DNA of 64,000 bases from Maylandia zebra (GCF_041146795.1 NC_135180.1:40513794-40577793); one strand, 5' to 3'; positions 44,681-56,509 are shown, counted from the stretch's first letter. Translations and numbers: made by a program. Notes: generated by a model not told the origin, from the letters alone.

Positions 44681-44904
44681 TCTCTCTGTCAACACACACA
44701 CACACACACACACGCACACACACACGCTCAATGGAGTATAAAATAAAGACCGGGGCAGTTCTCTCACTGGAGTCTCTTAGAGTGGAGGCTGCCCTTGCTA
44801 GCAAGAAGTTCTGTGTGTTTCTCTTCTCTGAGTCTTTACTGAAGAAGTGTTTTATAACATTTTCCTTAACAACTGACATGTGTTTTTTGTGTAAAAGAGA
44901 GAGA

Positions 44905-44956
<52 letters not shown>

Positions 44957-45453
44957 CAGCGGCTCAGAGATGAGGGAAAAACAACAGAAATCAGGATAGA
45001 TTTTAATGTCAGGAGATGCCCTGTGATGCTGGGGCCATTGTGTAAGATTGGAATGTGTACCAGTGGCTGGTGGGTGGTCCTTGAAGGTCCCAGGAGGAGG
45101 CGGCGAGGAGGCAGCGGGTGGCTGGGCTTCGGCCTTGGCCCAGGAACGTCATTTATTCTGCGTGGTGCCGCGTGTGCCCTGTGCAGCTTCGATGTGTGCG
45201 GCTGACGCTCTGTGGTTCCTGTTCCTGTCATAAAAGGCCCTGTACAAGGGGATAAGAAATGCATCATTGGTTACCAAAATAAAACAGTGTCTTTCTGCCT
45301 GTGTCATTCTGTTTGGTTTCTTTGAGCGTTTGTTTCTTAAATACACAGCAAGTGTCACTCTCTCTCTCTCTCTCTCTGTCACACACACACACACACACAC
45401 ACACCAAAGCACACACACCAAAGCGCGCACACACACACACACACACACCAAAG

Positions 45454-45498
<45 letters not shown>

Positions 45499-45597
45499 AG
45501 ACACTGTGAGGTTTGCAGTGCAAAATTTGAATTTTAGTGCATGGTGATTTGTCTCCCTCCAGTGGCCCACGGCAGGTATGATGAGGCTTAAATGATA
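43554..45597 (+). repeat. Higher-order satellite unit 1
   Basis: Module order: alpha (43554-44040: GGTTATGGGGAAAAAGCC head, CTGT run, CA run); beta (GAAGCTGGTCAAGTGCTGTG, CACAGGAGGGCGCC); gamma (GTAAGGTCTGAAGTGCAAAA, TC runs); delta (CACAGACAGAAGCTGGTCAC, GGCTCCCTCTGCTGG); beta; gamma; epsilon (CTCAATGGAGTATAAAATAA to the GGAGGCGGCGAGGAGGCAGC region); zeta (GCATCATTGGTTACCAAAAT, CA runs). Its epsilon is type A (CTTCGGCCTTGGCCCAGG). Adjoins the telomeric array. Confidence 0.9.
44403..44416 (-). promoter_or_regulatory. CTCF-like motif in satellite delta module (example)
   Basis: On the minus strand CCAGCAGAGGGAGC matches 13 of 14 positions of a CTCF core (CCASYAGRKGGCRS). The same motif is at 46570-46583, 55843-55856, 58037-58050 and 60270-60283, one per unit. 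A weaker plus-strand match CCACAGGAGGGCGC (12 of 14) is in each beta module (44086-44099 and 44484-44497 in unit 1). Confidence 0.4.
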
Positions 45598-46042
45598 GGT
45601 TATGGGGAAAAAGCCAGGAGAGGATGGGACAAAAGTGGAATAACTGAAAAAGTAAGAGGTGTAGAGGGCTGATGTTGGTGTCTAGGTGGGGGTTTTGGTG
45701 GGTGCCGGACGCTGTGGCGAAGAGGCCACGCCGATGGCTTCTTCGGTTCTGGAGATATGGCGAATCGGACCAAAAAGGATGGGACAAAACGGTCCCAGTC
45801 GGAGAAAGGAAGGTGCAGAGGGCCTGGGTCCACCACCACTGTACTCAGCAGGCCCTGCCGGGTCGTTCGACACGCAGCATGGCAGGGATCGGTGACATAA
45901 CATGTAGCAGTTTCCCTTCACAGAAGCGTCTGCAGCAGGTGGGTGGAGGAGGAGGCAGCAGAACCAGGCCTTTGGAGCACTGTGTCATCTCCTGGTCCTG
46001 ATGCTTTGAATCTCCCTCTCTGTCTGTCTGTCTGTCTGTCTG

Positions 46043-46100
<58 letters not shown>

Positions 46101-46219
46101 GCTGGTCAAGTGCTGTGCAACTGGGATTGCACCTGTCGTCCACAGGAGGGCGCCTAGCTGGGAAGTCCAGTACATTCCATATTAAAGTTGTTGCAAGTGC
46201 ATTTTTTGTGTAAAAGACA

Positions 46220-46261
<42 letters not shown>

Positions 46262-46298
46262 GGTCTGAAGTGCAAAATTTGAATTACATTCCTTTGTA

Positions 46299-46390
<92 letters not shown>

Positions 46391-46434
46391 GGTCTGAAGT
46401 GCAAAATTTGAATTACATTCCTTTGTATCTCTCC

Positions 46435-46469
<35 letters not shown>

Positions 46470-46730
46470 TCTGTCAACACACACACACACACACACACAC
46501 TCACACACACCAAAGCACACAGACAGAAGCTGGTCACAACTGCTGTGCAACTGGGATTGAACCAGGGGGGCTCCCTCTGCTGGCTCAATGCGGTACAAAG
46601 TGTCAGAAGCTGTTAGATATCTGCTTTTGACAATCAATTGCACCTGTCATCCACAGGAGGGCGCCTAGCCGTGAAGTCCAGTACATTCCATATTAAAGTT
46701 GTTGCAAGTGCATTTTTTGTGTAAAAGACA

Positions 46731-46767
<37 letters not shown>

Positions 46768-46807
46768 TAAGGTCTGAAGTGCAAAATTTGAATTACATTC
46801 CTTTGTA

Positions 46808-46868
<61 letters not shown>

Positions 46869-46871
46869 GTC

Positions 46872-46921
<50 letters not shown>

Positions 46922-46958
46922 GGTCTGAAGTGCAAAATTTGAATTACATTCCTTTGTA

Positions 46959-47006
<48 letters not shown>

Positions 47007-47220
47007 AACACACACACACACACACACACGCACACACACACGCTCAATGGAGTATAAAATAAAGACCGGGGCAGTTCTCTCACTGGAGTCTCTTAGAGTG
47101 GAGGCTGCCCTTGCTAGCAAGAAGTTCTGTGTGTTTCTCTTCTCTGAGTCTTTACTGAAGAAGTGTTTTATAACATTTTCCTTAACAACTGACATGTGTT
47201 TTTTGTGTAAAAGAGAGAGA

Positions 47221-47296
<76 letters not shown>

Positions 47297-47775
47297 CAGC
47301 GGCTCAGAGATGAGGGAAAAACAACAGAAATCAGGATAGATTTTAATGTCAGGAGATGCCCTGTGATGCTGGGGCCATTGTGTAAGATTGGAATGTGTAC
47401 CAGTGGCTGGTGGGTGGTCCTTGAAGGTCCCAGGAGGAGGCGGCGAGGAGGCAGCGGGTGGCTGGGCTTGAGCTGTGGATCAGGGACGTCATTAATTCTG
47501 CCTGGTGCTGCGTGTGCCCTGTGCAGCTTGGATGTCTGCCGCTGACGCTCTGTGGTTCCTGTTCTGCTGATCTCCTGGTCCACACACGGCTTCAGGGTGC
47601 ACTGTACAAGCGGAGAAGAAATGCATCATTGGTTACCAAAATAAAACAGTGTCTTTCTGCCTGTGTCATTCTGTTTGGTTTCTTTGAGCGTTTGTTTCTT
47701 AAATACACAGCAAGTGTCACTCTCTCTCTCTCTGTCACACACACACACACACACACACCAAAGCACACACACCAA

Positions 47776-47824
<49 letters not shown>

Positions 47825-47825
47825 T
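45598..47825 (+). repeat. Higher-order satellite unit 2
   Basis: Same order as unit 1 but with four gamma modules (near 46259, 46388, 46768, 46919). Epsilon is type B (GAGCTGTGGATCAGGGACGT, CATTAATTCTGCCTGG). The last CA run passes into single-copy-like DNA at about 47822. Confidence 0.9.
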
Positions 47826-48559
47826 GTATCATCACTGATTTCTATAATCCACATAATCCAGATTCGATTTGGTGCAATTTTTACTCAGAAAGTGAGAGAT
47901 CTTATAATTCTGATCATTTATCAGTACTGACACTAAACTTTATCAGAGATGTGACCATCACAGCACATGCCGTTGTGTCAAAGTAACTGAGAATAAAAAA
48001 ATAAAAAAATAAAAACATAAAGGAGATTTTCCTGGCATGGATTTTATAGCAGATAACCTTAAAAATATTCTGCAATTATACCTAATTTGAAAAAGTTTAC
48101 ATTTCTTCAGTATTAAACAGCAGAAATTAAGCTTTCTTATCCGACGTCATTTACAAAGGAAAGAAAAGACAGCGGCCGCCAGCGCTGTAAACAACCGTAG
48201 ACTGATGGGTAATAAGCGAATGAGTAATGCAGAAAACACATGTTTGAGATGGGAAACTTTTCTTGAAGTTTCTCTCACAGTTCACGCACAGCTGTGGGTT
48301 TTATCGTGTTGGAAGCAAAACAGCAAAAGTAAGAAGGAATTAAGGATGATATTAGCCCCCACGCCGACTAAGCTAATTCTGATGCGTCGGTCCGCTCTGT
48401 TTACGTTTTCGTGTGGAATGCGTTTCCTGCTCTCATTTGCTGGTTGTTGTTGAAATAGTTTTGTGAGCTTTAACCTGAGATTCTGGCGTTTCTGGTAAAA
48501 CACATTTATATTCATTCAATTCAGGATTTAATGAATCGATATCGCTTCATTCAAGCTAC

Positions 48560-48880
48560 TCACCCGTCTCTATCCACCTCCACGTCCAGCTCGACCACGG
48601 ACAGAGGTCCCGCCCCGACTATCTCTGATTGGTTTAGACCACGAAGGGGAATGACGTGTGTCTGTTGTTGAACACATGGACGTCTGTCGCTTGGCGAGCG
48701 ATCGGGTGGTTTAGCGAGTGTCAGCCTCTTAAGTTTAAGACAAGCCCGGCTGCTTTTTAAGCGACGCGGCGCTAGCTACCCAGCTAGCTCAGTACACAGG
48801 AACTACTTCCGGTAGTTATACAAAATAAAAGCGTCCCCCATTATAATCCGCTATAATGCCATACTTCCGCTGCGCGCGCC
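48560..48880. promoter_or_regulatory. CpG-rich promoter-like region
   Basis: CpG-dense stretch with a GC box (GTCCCGCCCCGAC), an inverted CCAAT box (TGATTGGTTT), a CRE-like GAATGACGTGTG and ETS-like ACTTCCGG and ACTTCCGC. Strand and target gene are unknown. A second copy lies at 62262-62582. Confidence 0.4.
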
Positions 48881-48940
48881 GTTGATATATACCTTGGCTT
48901 TACATTAATTGTGAGAAAACAAAACAAACAAATAACTCAC

Positions 48941-49076
48941 CGTTGAGTCGATTGTGAGGTAGTGTAAAGACGAATGAATCGGCTGGGTTATTGCACGCTG
49001 TCAACTGGTCTGTAGTGTAGGATTTGTCGATATCTGACAAGTAGGCCAACCACAGGGACACAGCGGCCGCCTCCAT
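48941..49076 (-). CDS. Candidate first coding exon, unidentified
   Basis: From an ATG with a good context (GGGAGTAATGGAGG) at 49076, 45 codons run to a consensus donor (CAACG then GTGAGTTA) at 48941/48940. The product starts MEAAAVSLWLAYLSDIDKSY and contains FVFTLPHNRLN. I do not recognise it. An upstream in-frame ATG (49142) also exists. No partner exon was found. The identical sequence at 62643-62778 is part of the duplication. Confidence 0.25.
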
Positions 49077-49196
49077 TACTCCCGACATACCACTAGAGTG
49101 AGCCAGCACACCACAAATGAAGTTTTCTTGTTCTCCATTCATTTCAATGGGAAAAAACTTGCATTAAAATATTCATATTTAAAAAACTATAGAAGT

Positions 49197-49362
49197 AATA
49201 AACACCAAAAGTCATAGCAACTCATTCCAGCTCCAGCCGCACACAATGATATATCATATGTGAACCTTGTCTCAAAACTGTGGGGCGAGTTAAGGTCCAA
49301 AATAAACACCAAAAGTCATAGCAATTAGATGGAGTCATTGCTTTGGCAATGACTCCATCTAA
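49197..49362. repeat. Direct repeat pair and perfect 17-bp hairpin
   Basis: AATAAACACCAAAAGTCATA plus GCAA occurs at 49197-49220 and 49301-49324. Directly after the second copy, arms at 49325-49341 and 49346-49362 are exact inverted repeats (TTAGATGGAGTCATTGC) with a TTTG loop. Duplicate at 62899-63064. Confidence 0.85.
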
Positions 49363-49383
49363 TGGTTAAATTTCTGAACTGCA

Positions 49384-49460
49384 GGCTCAGTAAGTAAGTA
49401 AGTAAGTAAACTTTATTTATTAAGCGCTTTTCACAGACAGACATTCACAAAGCAGCAGTG
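49384..49460 (-). repeat. Retroposon 3' tail, (GTAA)n with AAGCGCTTTTC
   Basis: GTAAGTAAGTAAGTAAACTT, then TATTTATTAAGCGCTTTTCA, is a reversed LINE or SINE 3' end. Copy at 63086-63162. Confidence 0.55.
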
Positions 49461-50298
49461 ATGAGACGCAGGTCTTGCGTCCATGACTGCCCTCGCGAGT
49501 TAAAGACAGCTGCAGTGTTTGTGTTTTCTAACTCAGGTGTCTCAGCTGAAGAACTGCGGGGTGATTTTAAGAAATCCCCTGTCAATTGGTTATGAGCAAA
49601 AATTGTTTCTATAAAATAAAAATTAAAAAAACACAAAAAAAAACCCCAGTTTCAACCGTAACGTGAAGTACACATTTTATTATTTTTTTCCTTTTAGTGA
49701 AAGGAAACAGCCGTCGCCGGTATGCTAGTGCGCACGCTCCACCCCCTCCTACGCCTCTTTCCCCCCCTTCTTTTTGCTTTGTAAATAAACAGAAATGTGA
49801 CTTTTGCTTCATAAACAGTTTGACAAACAAGTGGTGCCTGCAGGGTGTATATTCATGGTATAACCGGCATAAACACAGCCTCACTTCGTGTGTGATTGTG
49901 CAGGAAATACAACTGTGCGCTCAGCTTCGAAAAAGGACCGCATCTATCCATTTATCCTCATCTCACCTCTATGTATGTGCTCTCTTTGAGCGCAGGTGCG
50001 GCTCTTTGCTGTGACACATCTCTAATGTAGTCTAGACGCTCCGGCGCCAGGGGTCATCGGGTGACACACACACACACACACAAACAACAAGTAACACAAC
50101 ATGGACCATGAACTCTGCGTGACTCAACTATACCAAGACAGTTCACCTATTACGAGCCTTTAAAGTAAGCTTATTGCTAAATAGTCTTGATATTTAATCA
50201 ACAGGTAAGGTAACACCTGATTCTGTTCACATGGACGGAGTTTTTTCAGTGCTAAATAGTCTGCACATCCCGGCTCTTATTATTTATTTTGCTGCGTT

Positions 50299-52160
50299 AT
50301 TTTGCAAAATTATCTAATCTAAAAATAAACTACATAAATGAGTGCGATGCAATATTTGCTCTTGGTGTTTTCAGTCCTTTATGTCCATCTTATGTGTCCT
50401 TTTTTTCTGTTATCAATCAACCAACCGATCATTCGATTAAAGGCCTGTCAACGGGCTTCGTAAAGGTTCTTTTAAGGTCACCAGAAAGCTACATAAAGAC
50501 TGCACCTGCACCTGCACCAAAGTTCTTTTTTTTTTCTCTCTATCTCCGAACATTGTTGCATTTTAAAACCTTCTTCAGTGAGCTATAAATAGGTCACAAG
50601 TGAAACACTAAAGTGGCTAACCTTTCTGTGGAATTAAATAGATTTCTAAAAATGTGCCCATAGTGTCAGTACAGGATTGTGAACATCGCAACGCAAAGTT
50701 TTTGATTTCTCTCAAAACATATATTTCTTTTCATGTTGAACAGATAATATCTTTAATTTGAGTCAAAGTGATTTGCACTTGAACACGCCCACCAGAAATA
50801 GACCGGGACCCATTTTTATTCTGCATGGCTGCTGGAAACATCATGTCACATCTTTGATTAATTTCATCTGAAAATAAACGTAAGTAAAGCCAAGTGTGTT
50901 ACAAAAGCTTTTATAATTTGTATTGCCAAAATCGCAGAAAATAACCCCATTTAAGCTGGGTCGACAGCCACCCCTAATTTTTGCATGATTGTAGCTGCTA
51001 GCTATAAGCTAGCTAGCTATCCTGCGCAACGTTAGAACTGGTTACCAGAAACCGACCATCACAGTCGGGAATACAAGTTAGTATACTGGTAAAAAACGGC
51101 TTTTTGCCTAACTAGCTAGCGTTACCACGATGCATCGGTGGTGGATAAAGCTAGCTAGCATAAGTTCATAGTTCATAACATTCATAGTATAACTCCGTGC
51201 TCCGCTTCGTTTGAATTTTTCTGGTGAGCTCGCGGTTTCTAGACACAAGCTTGTGTTTGTGCGCGCACGTTTGTCTCTCTTCATATAAATATCTGTGTGT
51301 TATGTGTGTGTACACCGAGGGCAAAAGATAATTATTAATGTGCATGATTTAGAGACAGAAATAACAAGCCAGCATATAAGATCAATGACATAAGACTAAT
51401 TCCTTCAATTGACTTTCAGGCGCAGCTCGGAAAAATGTGCATTTTCTGAAGAAATTTTAATTTTAACAGCAAAAAATTGACCCTATGCCAAACTTAGTCG
51501 CTAATGGCTGGTCTGTAGACTGTTTGGTATGTCATGTTACGTATTTCTTGGTTTTTCTATGTAATGTGTTTTATAGAGAAGTAACATTATTCTTTTTTTT
51601 CTGTATGCTTTCAGAACCACAGATCGCTCCATCCATTCCATGGCTGAAGCATACATTTTCATTTAATCTGAACAGGTATCATTTTGCATTTACACTGCAC
51701 ATCCTTTTTAAACATTTCATAATAATCTAGACTCTCCCTCATTATCCTCTCATTCACCTTGCTGATGTGTTGAGGACTTGATAAAAGAATACATGGTATG
51801 TCCATATCTGTTCTGTCTCTACATGAGATGCAGTCTCTTGATGTAAATTTGACAACTCTGCTATTAAATGCAGTGATTAATGTAGGACAGCAACGATTAA
51901 TCAACTCATCAAGTTAATATCTTAGGGTTCTGTATTGTTTTCTTTTTTTTTCTTGGGCTTTGTGGAACATTTATGAAAATGTTCCACCATTGATTTAATT
52001 TAATGATTATGCAATTCACAATCTGATTAGTCAAATAATTGTTCTAATAGTCTGTGACCAAACAACTATCAAAATAGTAGTTTATTATGGTCAAAGATTT
52101 ATCAGGTGTGCCAGACTTCAATTCTTCACTTGTACATTTTGTTCCATATTTTACCTCAAG
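50299..52160. other. Intergenic or intron, no supported exon
   Basis: AT-rich with GCTAGCTAGC-type words near 50995-51160. A splice-bounded open stretch at about 51615-51676 is too weak to call. Confidence 0.35.
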
Positions 52161-52481
52161 ATATCCCAGAAAGATGAAGCTGAGGAAGAGCTGCAGAGTA
52201 CCACCATGGCACTCTTCGTCTTCAGGGACAACTCAAGCCTCCTACATCAGCCTCGAGACATCGGGATAATCATTGATGGTGTGGAAGTCCTGAATGAGTT
52301 GCCTTCTGTGGCAGCTGGAGTGGCAATGGTCTTTGGACTCTGTTATGCTCTTAATATGGAATATCCACGAGGATTCAGGTTCACCTTTGAGGCTCTTCAA
52401 AAGATTATGATGGAGCTTGACTTTAACAAGATGACCTCTAAGATTCGCAAACTTAATTGTGAACTTAACACTGCACAGTAG
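52161..52481 (+). CDS. Terminal exon of a SAMD3-like fish protein (partial)
   Basis: After an acceptor TTTACCTCAAG (ending 52160) an open frame of 106 codons ends in TAG at 52479-52481. It contains DEAEEELQSTTMALFVFRD, DIGIIIDGVEVLNELPSVA, MVFGLCYALNMEYPRG and FRFTFEALQKIMMELD. This pattern (short beta region, then a hydrophobic GLCYALN helix and an FEALQKI.MELD helix) ends a large teleost family annotated as SAM-domain-containing protein 3-like or uncharacterised. Its function is not established. Upstream exons were not found, so it may be part of a gene with distant exons or a stranded fragment. In-frame stops are absent. The family call is from memory of the motif. Confidence 0.5.
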   Translation: MSQKDEAEEELQSTTMALFVFRDNSSLLHQPRDIGIIIDGVEVLNELPSVAAGVAMVFGLCYALNMEYPRGFRFTFEALQKIMMELDFNKMTSKIRKLNCELNTAQ

Positions 52482-53948
52482 TGTGTTTGCATGCATGTGT
52501 GCATGTGTATGTGCACATGCATGTGCATGTGTGCTTGGTTATTTTGCTTGGTTGGCCTGCAGTGGTATTCTACATTCAAAATTTATAAGAACACCCATTT
52601 GAAAGGGAGATTTAAGTTGATTTCATTGATACATGTGTAGATTTTTTTTTTTTTTTTTACATTGTACAGGCACAGTGCACATATAAACATTTTTGAGTAC
52701 TTGCAAATTGGTTTAAAAATAGTTTTTATAATGGTTTTATGCCAGTTTTAGACAGGTTGCAGGTTTTATACTGGTTTTCAAAAGATTGCAGGTTTTATAC
52801 TGGTTTTCAAAAGATTGCAGGTTTTATAAAACAAACATTTCTCTAATCATTTCTGCCGTAGCACTAAATCTGTATATTACTAATCCTCTCTATTGATTAT
52901 AGTTAAAATGGTTTGGAACAATAAATAATTTTGAAATAATTGGTTGGCCAACTGTCTTGTTTTTTATAGGAAATGCAGAGCATTTTTGAACTGAAATGAA
53001 ATGTAAAAAATATAGTTTGAATATATGTAAATCAATTACCTGGCTTCAACACAAACATATTAGTTCATGTTAATTTGGTTCGATGTGAATACATTAGGTT
53101 GGTTAAATTTCAATATATTAGCTTGGTTCAATAATTAAAATATGGTTCTATGTAAAAAAATCAATTTGGATCAATGCAAAATTTAAAGTTTCAGTCAAGT
53201 CTAGTAATATTGTTTATATCAACATAAAAGTATCAGGTCATATCAAGTGACTCAATTTGGATTCTATAAAGCCAAATATTTTGGATGTGACAACTGGACA
53301 TCATTTTTTTTAATTTGAATAGGGTTATTTTTTTTACAGTGTAGTTTATTTCTCACAGTTTTTTAAAAATTCTCTTGCTTTATGGTTCTTAGCGCTGTTA
53401 CCAGTCTTTGCATTTATCATCATTTTTTCTCTTTTTTCTTTCATGTTACACAAACATGATTACATATTGCATATGAATCAAGGTTGTGCAGAGGTGGTTG
53501 CATTTCCCAGACAATCATGCAAAATATATACATTTCTTTTTTTAAAAATGACATGGTGCGACAGGACTGTAGCACAGTAATACAGCAACATCAGAGGCAA
53601 ATTCCATTCAAGTTTTGCAAGCCTAGCTTTGAACTTTATTTAAATAAACGGCAGTGACTCGTTATGACAAGGATCATTCGTAATCTCACTCAAACCATGC
53701 TGAACGGCTCTAACCCAATTAGGAACATAGGGTTGTTGTTTTTTTTGTTTTTTTTAAAAAGAAAAAAACATAACTGAACACAACAGTATGTCAGTGCAGT
53801 GACTAATCAGGCAGTACAGTTTCAGGAACCGTTTTAACTGAGGCAGGATGGCATTTTGGTTTTTAAATGGGCATTTAAAACCTGAAATAATCCTAAAGGC
53901 TTAGACAAAAAGGTGACATTTGTTTTCGAAATTGAGGTGATGGGCATC
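52482..53948. other. Intergenic, AT-rich, probably includes tp53 3' UTR
   Basis: TG/CA-rich tract at 52485-52535, a T run near 52640-52658, and three GCAGGTTTTATACTGGTTTT-like repeats at 52745-52830. Sequence just below 53949 is probably the 3' UTR of the minus-strand tp53 exon. No other exon. Confidence 0.45.
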
Positions 53949-54263
53949 TTAGTCGCTGTCACTCCTCTCTCCTCTCTGGAGCAGCCTCTTTCCACTGGAG
54001 GGCACGGGAACCTCATGCTTCACTGAGACCTTTGACTTGCTTTTGCTGTCCTTGTCAAGCAGCTCCAAACCGTCATTGATCTTCTTCAACATCTCGTAAC
54101 GCTCACGCCCACGAACAGGGAGGAGAAAAACCTCCTTGTCGTCCCCCTCAGCACTGGAGGTACATTTGGACTTCTTTGTGGATGTGGTGTCAGGAGGTGG
54201 TGCGCTCTTTCGTTTTTTCGCCTCTTTGGTGCCGCTCTCCTTCTTCTGTTTATTGTCCTCCTG
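53949..54263 (-). CDS. tp53: tp53 C-terminal exon (tetramerisation and regulatory tail), partial
   Basis: p53 is the stress-activated nuclear transcription factor; its C-terminus forms the tetramer and binds DNA non-specifically. This minus-strand frame of about 104 codons starts after an acceptor (TTACAGCTACAG) with EDNKQKKES, then the nuclear-localisation-like KKRKSAPPPD, the tetramerisation segment VFLLPVRGRERYEMLKKIND, GLELLD, a basic tail (KSKSKVSVKHE, SGKRLLQ) and the diagnostic end GERSDSD with TAA at 53951-53949. The same region is split by introns in human TP53; here it is one open exon. No DNA-binding-domain exon is visible between 54264 and 54975, where satellite begins. It could be the real last exon with a large intron, an orphan left by duplication, or a 5'-truncated retrocopy. 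Facing the ATPase gene tail to tail, as in mammals, favours a true locus. Confidence 0.78.
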   Translation of the reverse strand, partial: QEDNKQKKESGTKEAKKRKSAPPPDTTSTKKSKCTSSAEGDDKEVFLLPVRGRERYEMLKKINDGLELLDKDSKSKSKVSVKHEVPVPSSGKRLLQRGERSDSD

Positions 54264-54975
54264 TAGCTGTAACAAAGAGGGACGAAATAACAAAAAAGAG
54301 AAACATATTTGTCAAGTAATTTTACCCCCCCCCCCCAAAAGTGGCATTTAACATGATGATATTCTACTGCCTTCTGGGGGAGGGAAGGAACAGCGGTTTT
54401 TCTTTTGAGTTTATATTCAAGTTTTCTCCTTCTTGCCCCCTCTGGTGTACAATTTCTTCCTTTTTCCTGTTTAAAAAGAGTTCACATATTTTGTCATTTG
54501 ACTGTAAGCAGTGCAAGGAGGAGATGCTCGCTTTTTGCATGACAGTCTGCCACTTCAGTCTTCCCTTTCTTTATAAGGCTGGAAAATACTTCAGACCCCT
54601 CCTCAGGCAGTAAGGGGCCTGAGGTGGGGTCTGAACTGTGGGTACCGGTATGAGGAGAGAAGGGGGACAGGACTGGATAGTGGCTTAAAGTTAGGATTTG
54701 GTTTGATTTGAACGGTCGTCCTTCACAGTCCTCCTCCAACACTGACAAGGATTGTCCACAAAAAAACCCCAAAAAACCCCCCCAAAGAACTGGTCTCCCA
54801 TTAACATTCATTCAACGTGTACACAAAGATAGACGTTTTTGGAAAAGCATATTTAATACAAAAGGAGACTTCTCAAACTAAAGAGGAGAGTATTGGCGAC
54901 TGGTAACACACTGCTGCTGCGACCGACTGGAACACAAGACGACAGGTAAAAATTAAAATAACTAGCAATAATTAG
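54264..54975. other. Flank of the tp53 exon, no further exon seen
   Basis: A C run at about 54327-54337 and A/C-rich tracts near 54760-54785. The expected p53 DNA-binding-domain motifs are absent on both strands. Confidence 0.5.
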
Positions 54976-55426
54976 GGGTTAGGTTATGGGGAAAAAGCCA
55001 GGAGAGGATGGGACAAAAGTGGAATAACTGAAAAAGTAAGAGGTGTAGAGGGCTGATGTTGGTGTCTAGGTGGGGGTTTTGGTGGGTGCCGGACGCTGTG
55101 GCGAAGAGGCCACGCCGATGGCTTCTTCGGTTCTGGAGATATGGCGAATCGGACCAAAAAGGATGGGACAAAACGGTCCCAGTCGGAGAAAGGAAGGTGC
55201 AGAGGGCCTGGGTCCACCACCACTGTACTCAGCAGGCCCTGCCGGGTCGTTCGACACGCAGCATGGCAGGGATCGGTGACATAACATGTAGCAGTTTCCC
55301 TTCACAGAAGCGTCTGCAGCAGGTGGGTGGAGGAGGAGGCAGCAGAACCAGGCCTTTGGAGCACTGTGTCATCTCCTGGTCCTGATGCTTTGAATCTCCC
55401 TCTCTGTCTGTCTGTCTGTCTGTCTG

Positions 55427-55488
<62 letters not shown>

Positions 55489-55607
55489 GCTGGTCAAGTG
55501 CTGTGCAACTGGGATTGCACCTGTCGTCCACAGGAGGGCGCCTAGCTGGGAAGTCCAGTACATTCCATATTAAAGTTGTTGCAAGTGCATTTTTTGTGTA
55601 AAAGACA

Positions 55608-55651
<44 letters not shown>

Positions 55652-55688
55652 GGTCTGAAGTGCAAAATTTGAATTACATTCCTTTGTA

Positions 55689-55740
<52 letters not shown>

Positions 55741-56003
55741 TCTCTCTGTCAACACACACACACACACACACACTCACACACACCAAAGCACACAGACAGA
55801 AGCTGGTCACAACTGCTGTGCAACTGGGATTGAACCAGGGGGGCTCCCTCTGCTGGCTCAATGCGGTACAAAGTGTCAGAAGCTGTTAGATATCTGCTTT
55901 TGACAATCAATTGCACCTGTCATCCACAGGAGGGCGCCTAGCTGGGAAGTCCAGTACATTCCATATTAAAGTTGTTGCAAGTGCATTTTTTGTGTAAAAG
56001 ACA

Positions 56004-56036
<33 letters not shown>

Positions 56037-56076
56037 TAAGGTCTGAAGTGCAAAATTTGAATTACATTCCTTTGTA

Positions 56077-56133
<57 letters not shown>

Positions 56134-56136
56134 GTC

Positions 56137-56209
<73 letters not shown>

Positions 56210-56256
56210 TAAGGTCTGAAGTGCAAAATTTGAATTACATTCCTTTGTATCTCTCC

Positions 56257-56287
<31 letters not shown>

Positions 56288-56509
56288 TCTCTCTGTCAAC
56301 ACACACACACACACACACACGCACACACACACGCTCAATGGAGTATAAAATAAAGACCGGGGCAGTTCTCTCACTGGAGTCTCTTAGAGTGGAGGCTGCC
56401 CTTGCTAGCAAGAAGTTCTGTGTGTTTCTCTTCTCTGAGTCTTTACTGAAGAAGTGTTTTATAACATTTTCCTTAACAACTGACATGTGTTTTTTGTGTA
56501 AAAGAGAGA

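Larger units (their letters stand above)
47826..50298. repeat. Left copy of the duplicated single-copy-like segment
   Basis: Recurs at 61528-64000 with a constant offset of 13,702 and no difference noticed by eye, including simple repeats such as the CA run at about 50065. The right copy is cut by the window end, so the repeat may be longer. Confidence 0.9.

Noticed and set aside
44726..44900. LTR promoter (GAGTATAAAATAAAG) in satellite epsilon
   Set aside because: A TATA-like word exists, but no paired LTR, primer binding site or retroviral ORF was seen in the window.
43554..47825. CRISPR-like array
   Set aside because: The repeats are long modules with microsatellite spacers in vertebrate DNA; no constant short repeat and unique spacer pattern, and no cas genes.
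44003..47985. Dozens of Cys-Val, His-Thr, Leu-Ser and Arg-Glu repeat frames in the satellite (also 55.3-61.7 kb)
   Set aside because: All cross CA or TC runs in several frames and both strands at once; they are repeat translations, not proteins.
49609..50014. Overlapping 91- and 105-residue frames on opposite strands
   Set aside because: No splice context, motif or composition bias; they recur at 63.3-63.7 kb only because of the duplication.
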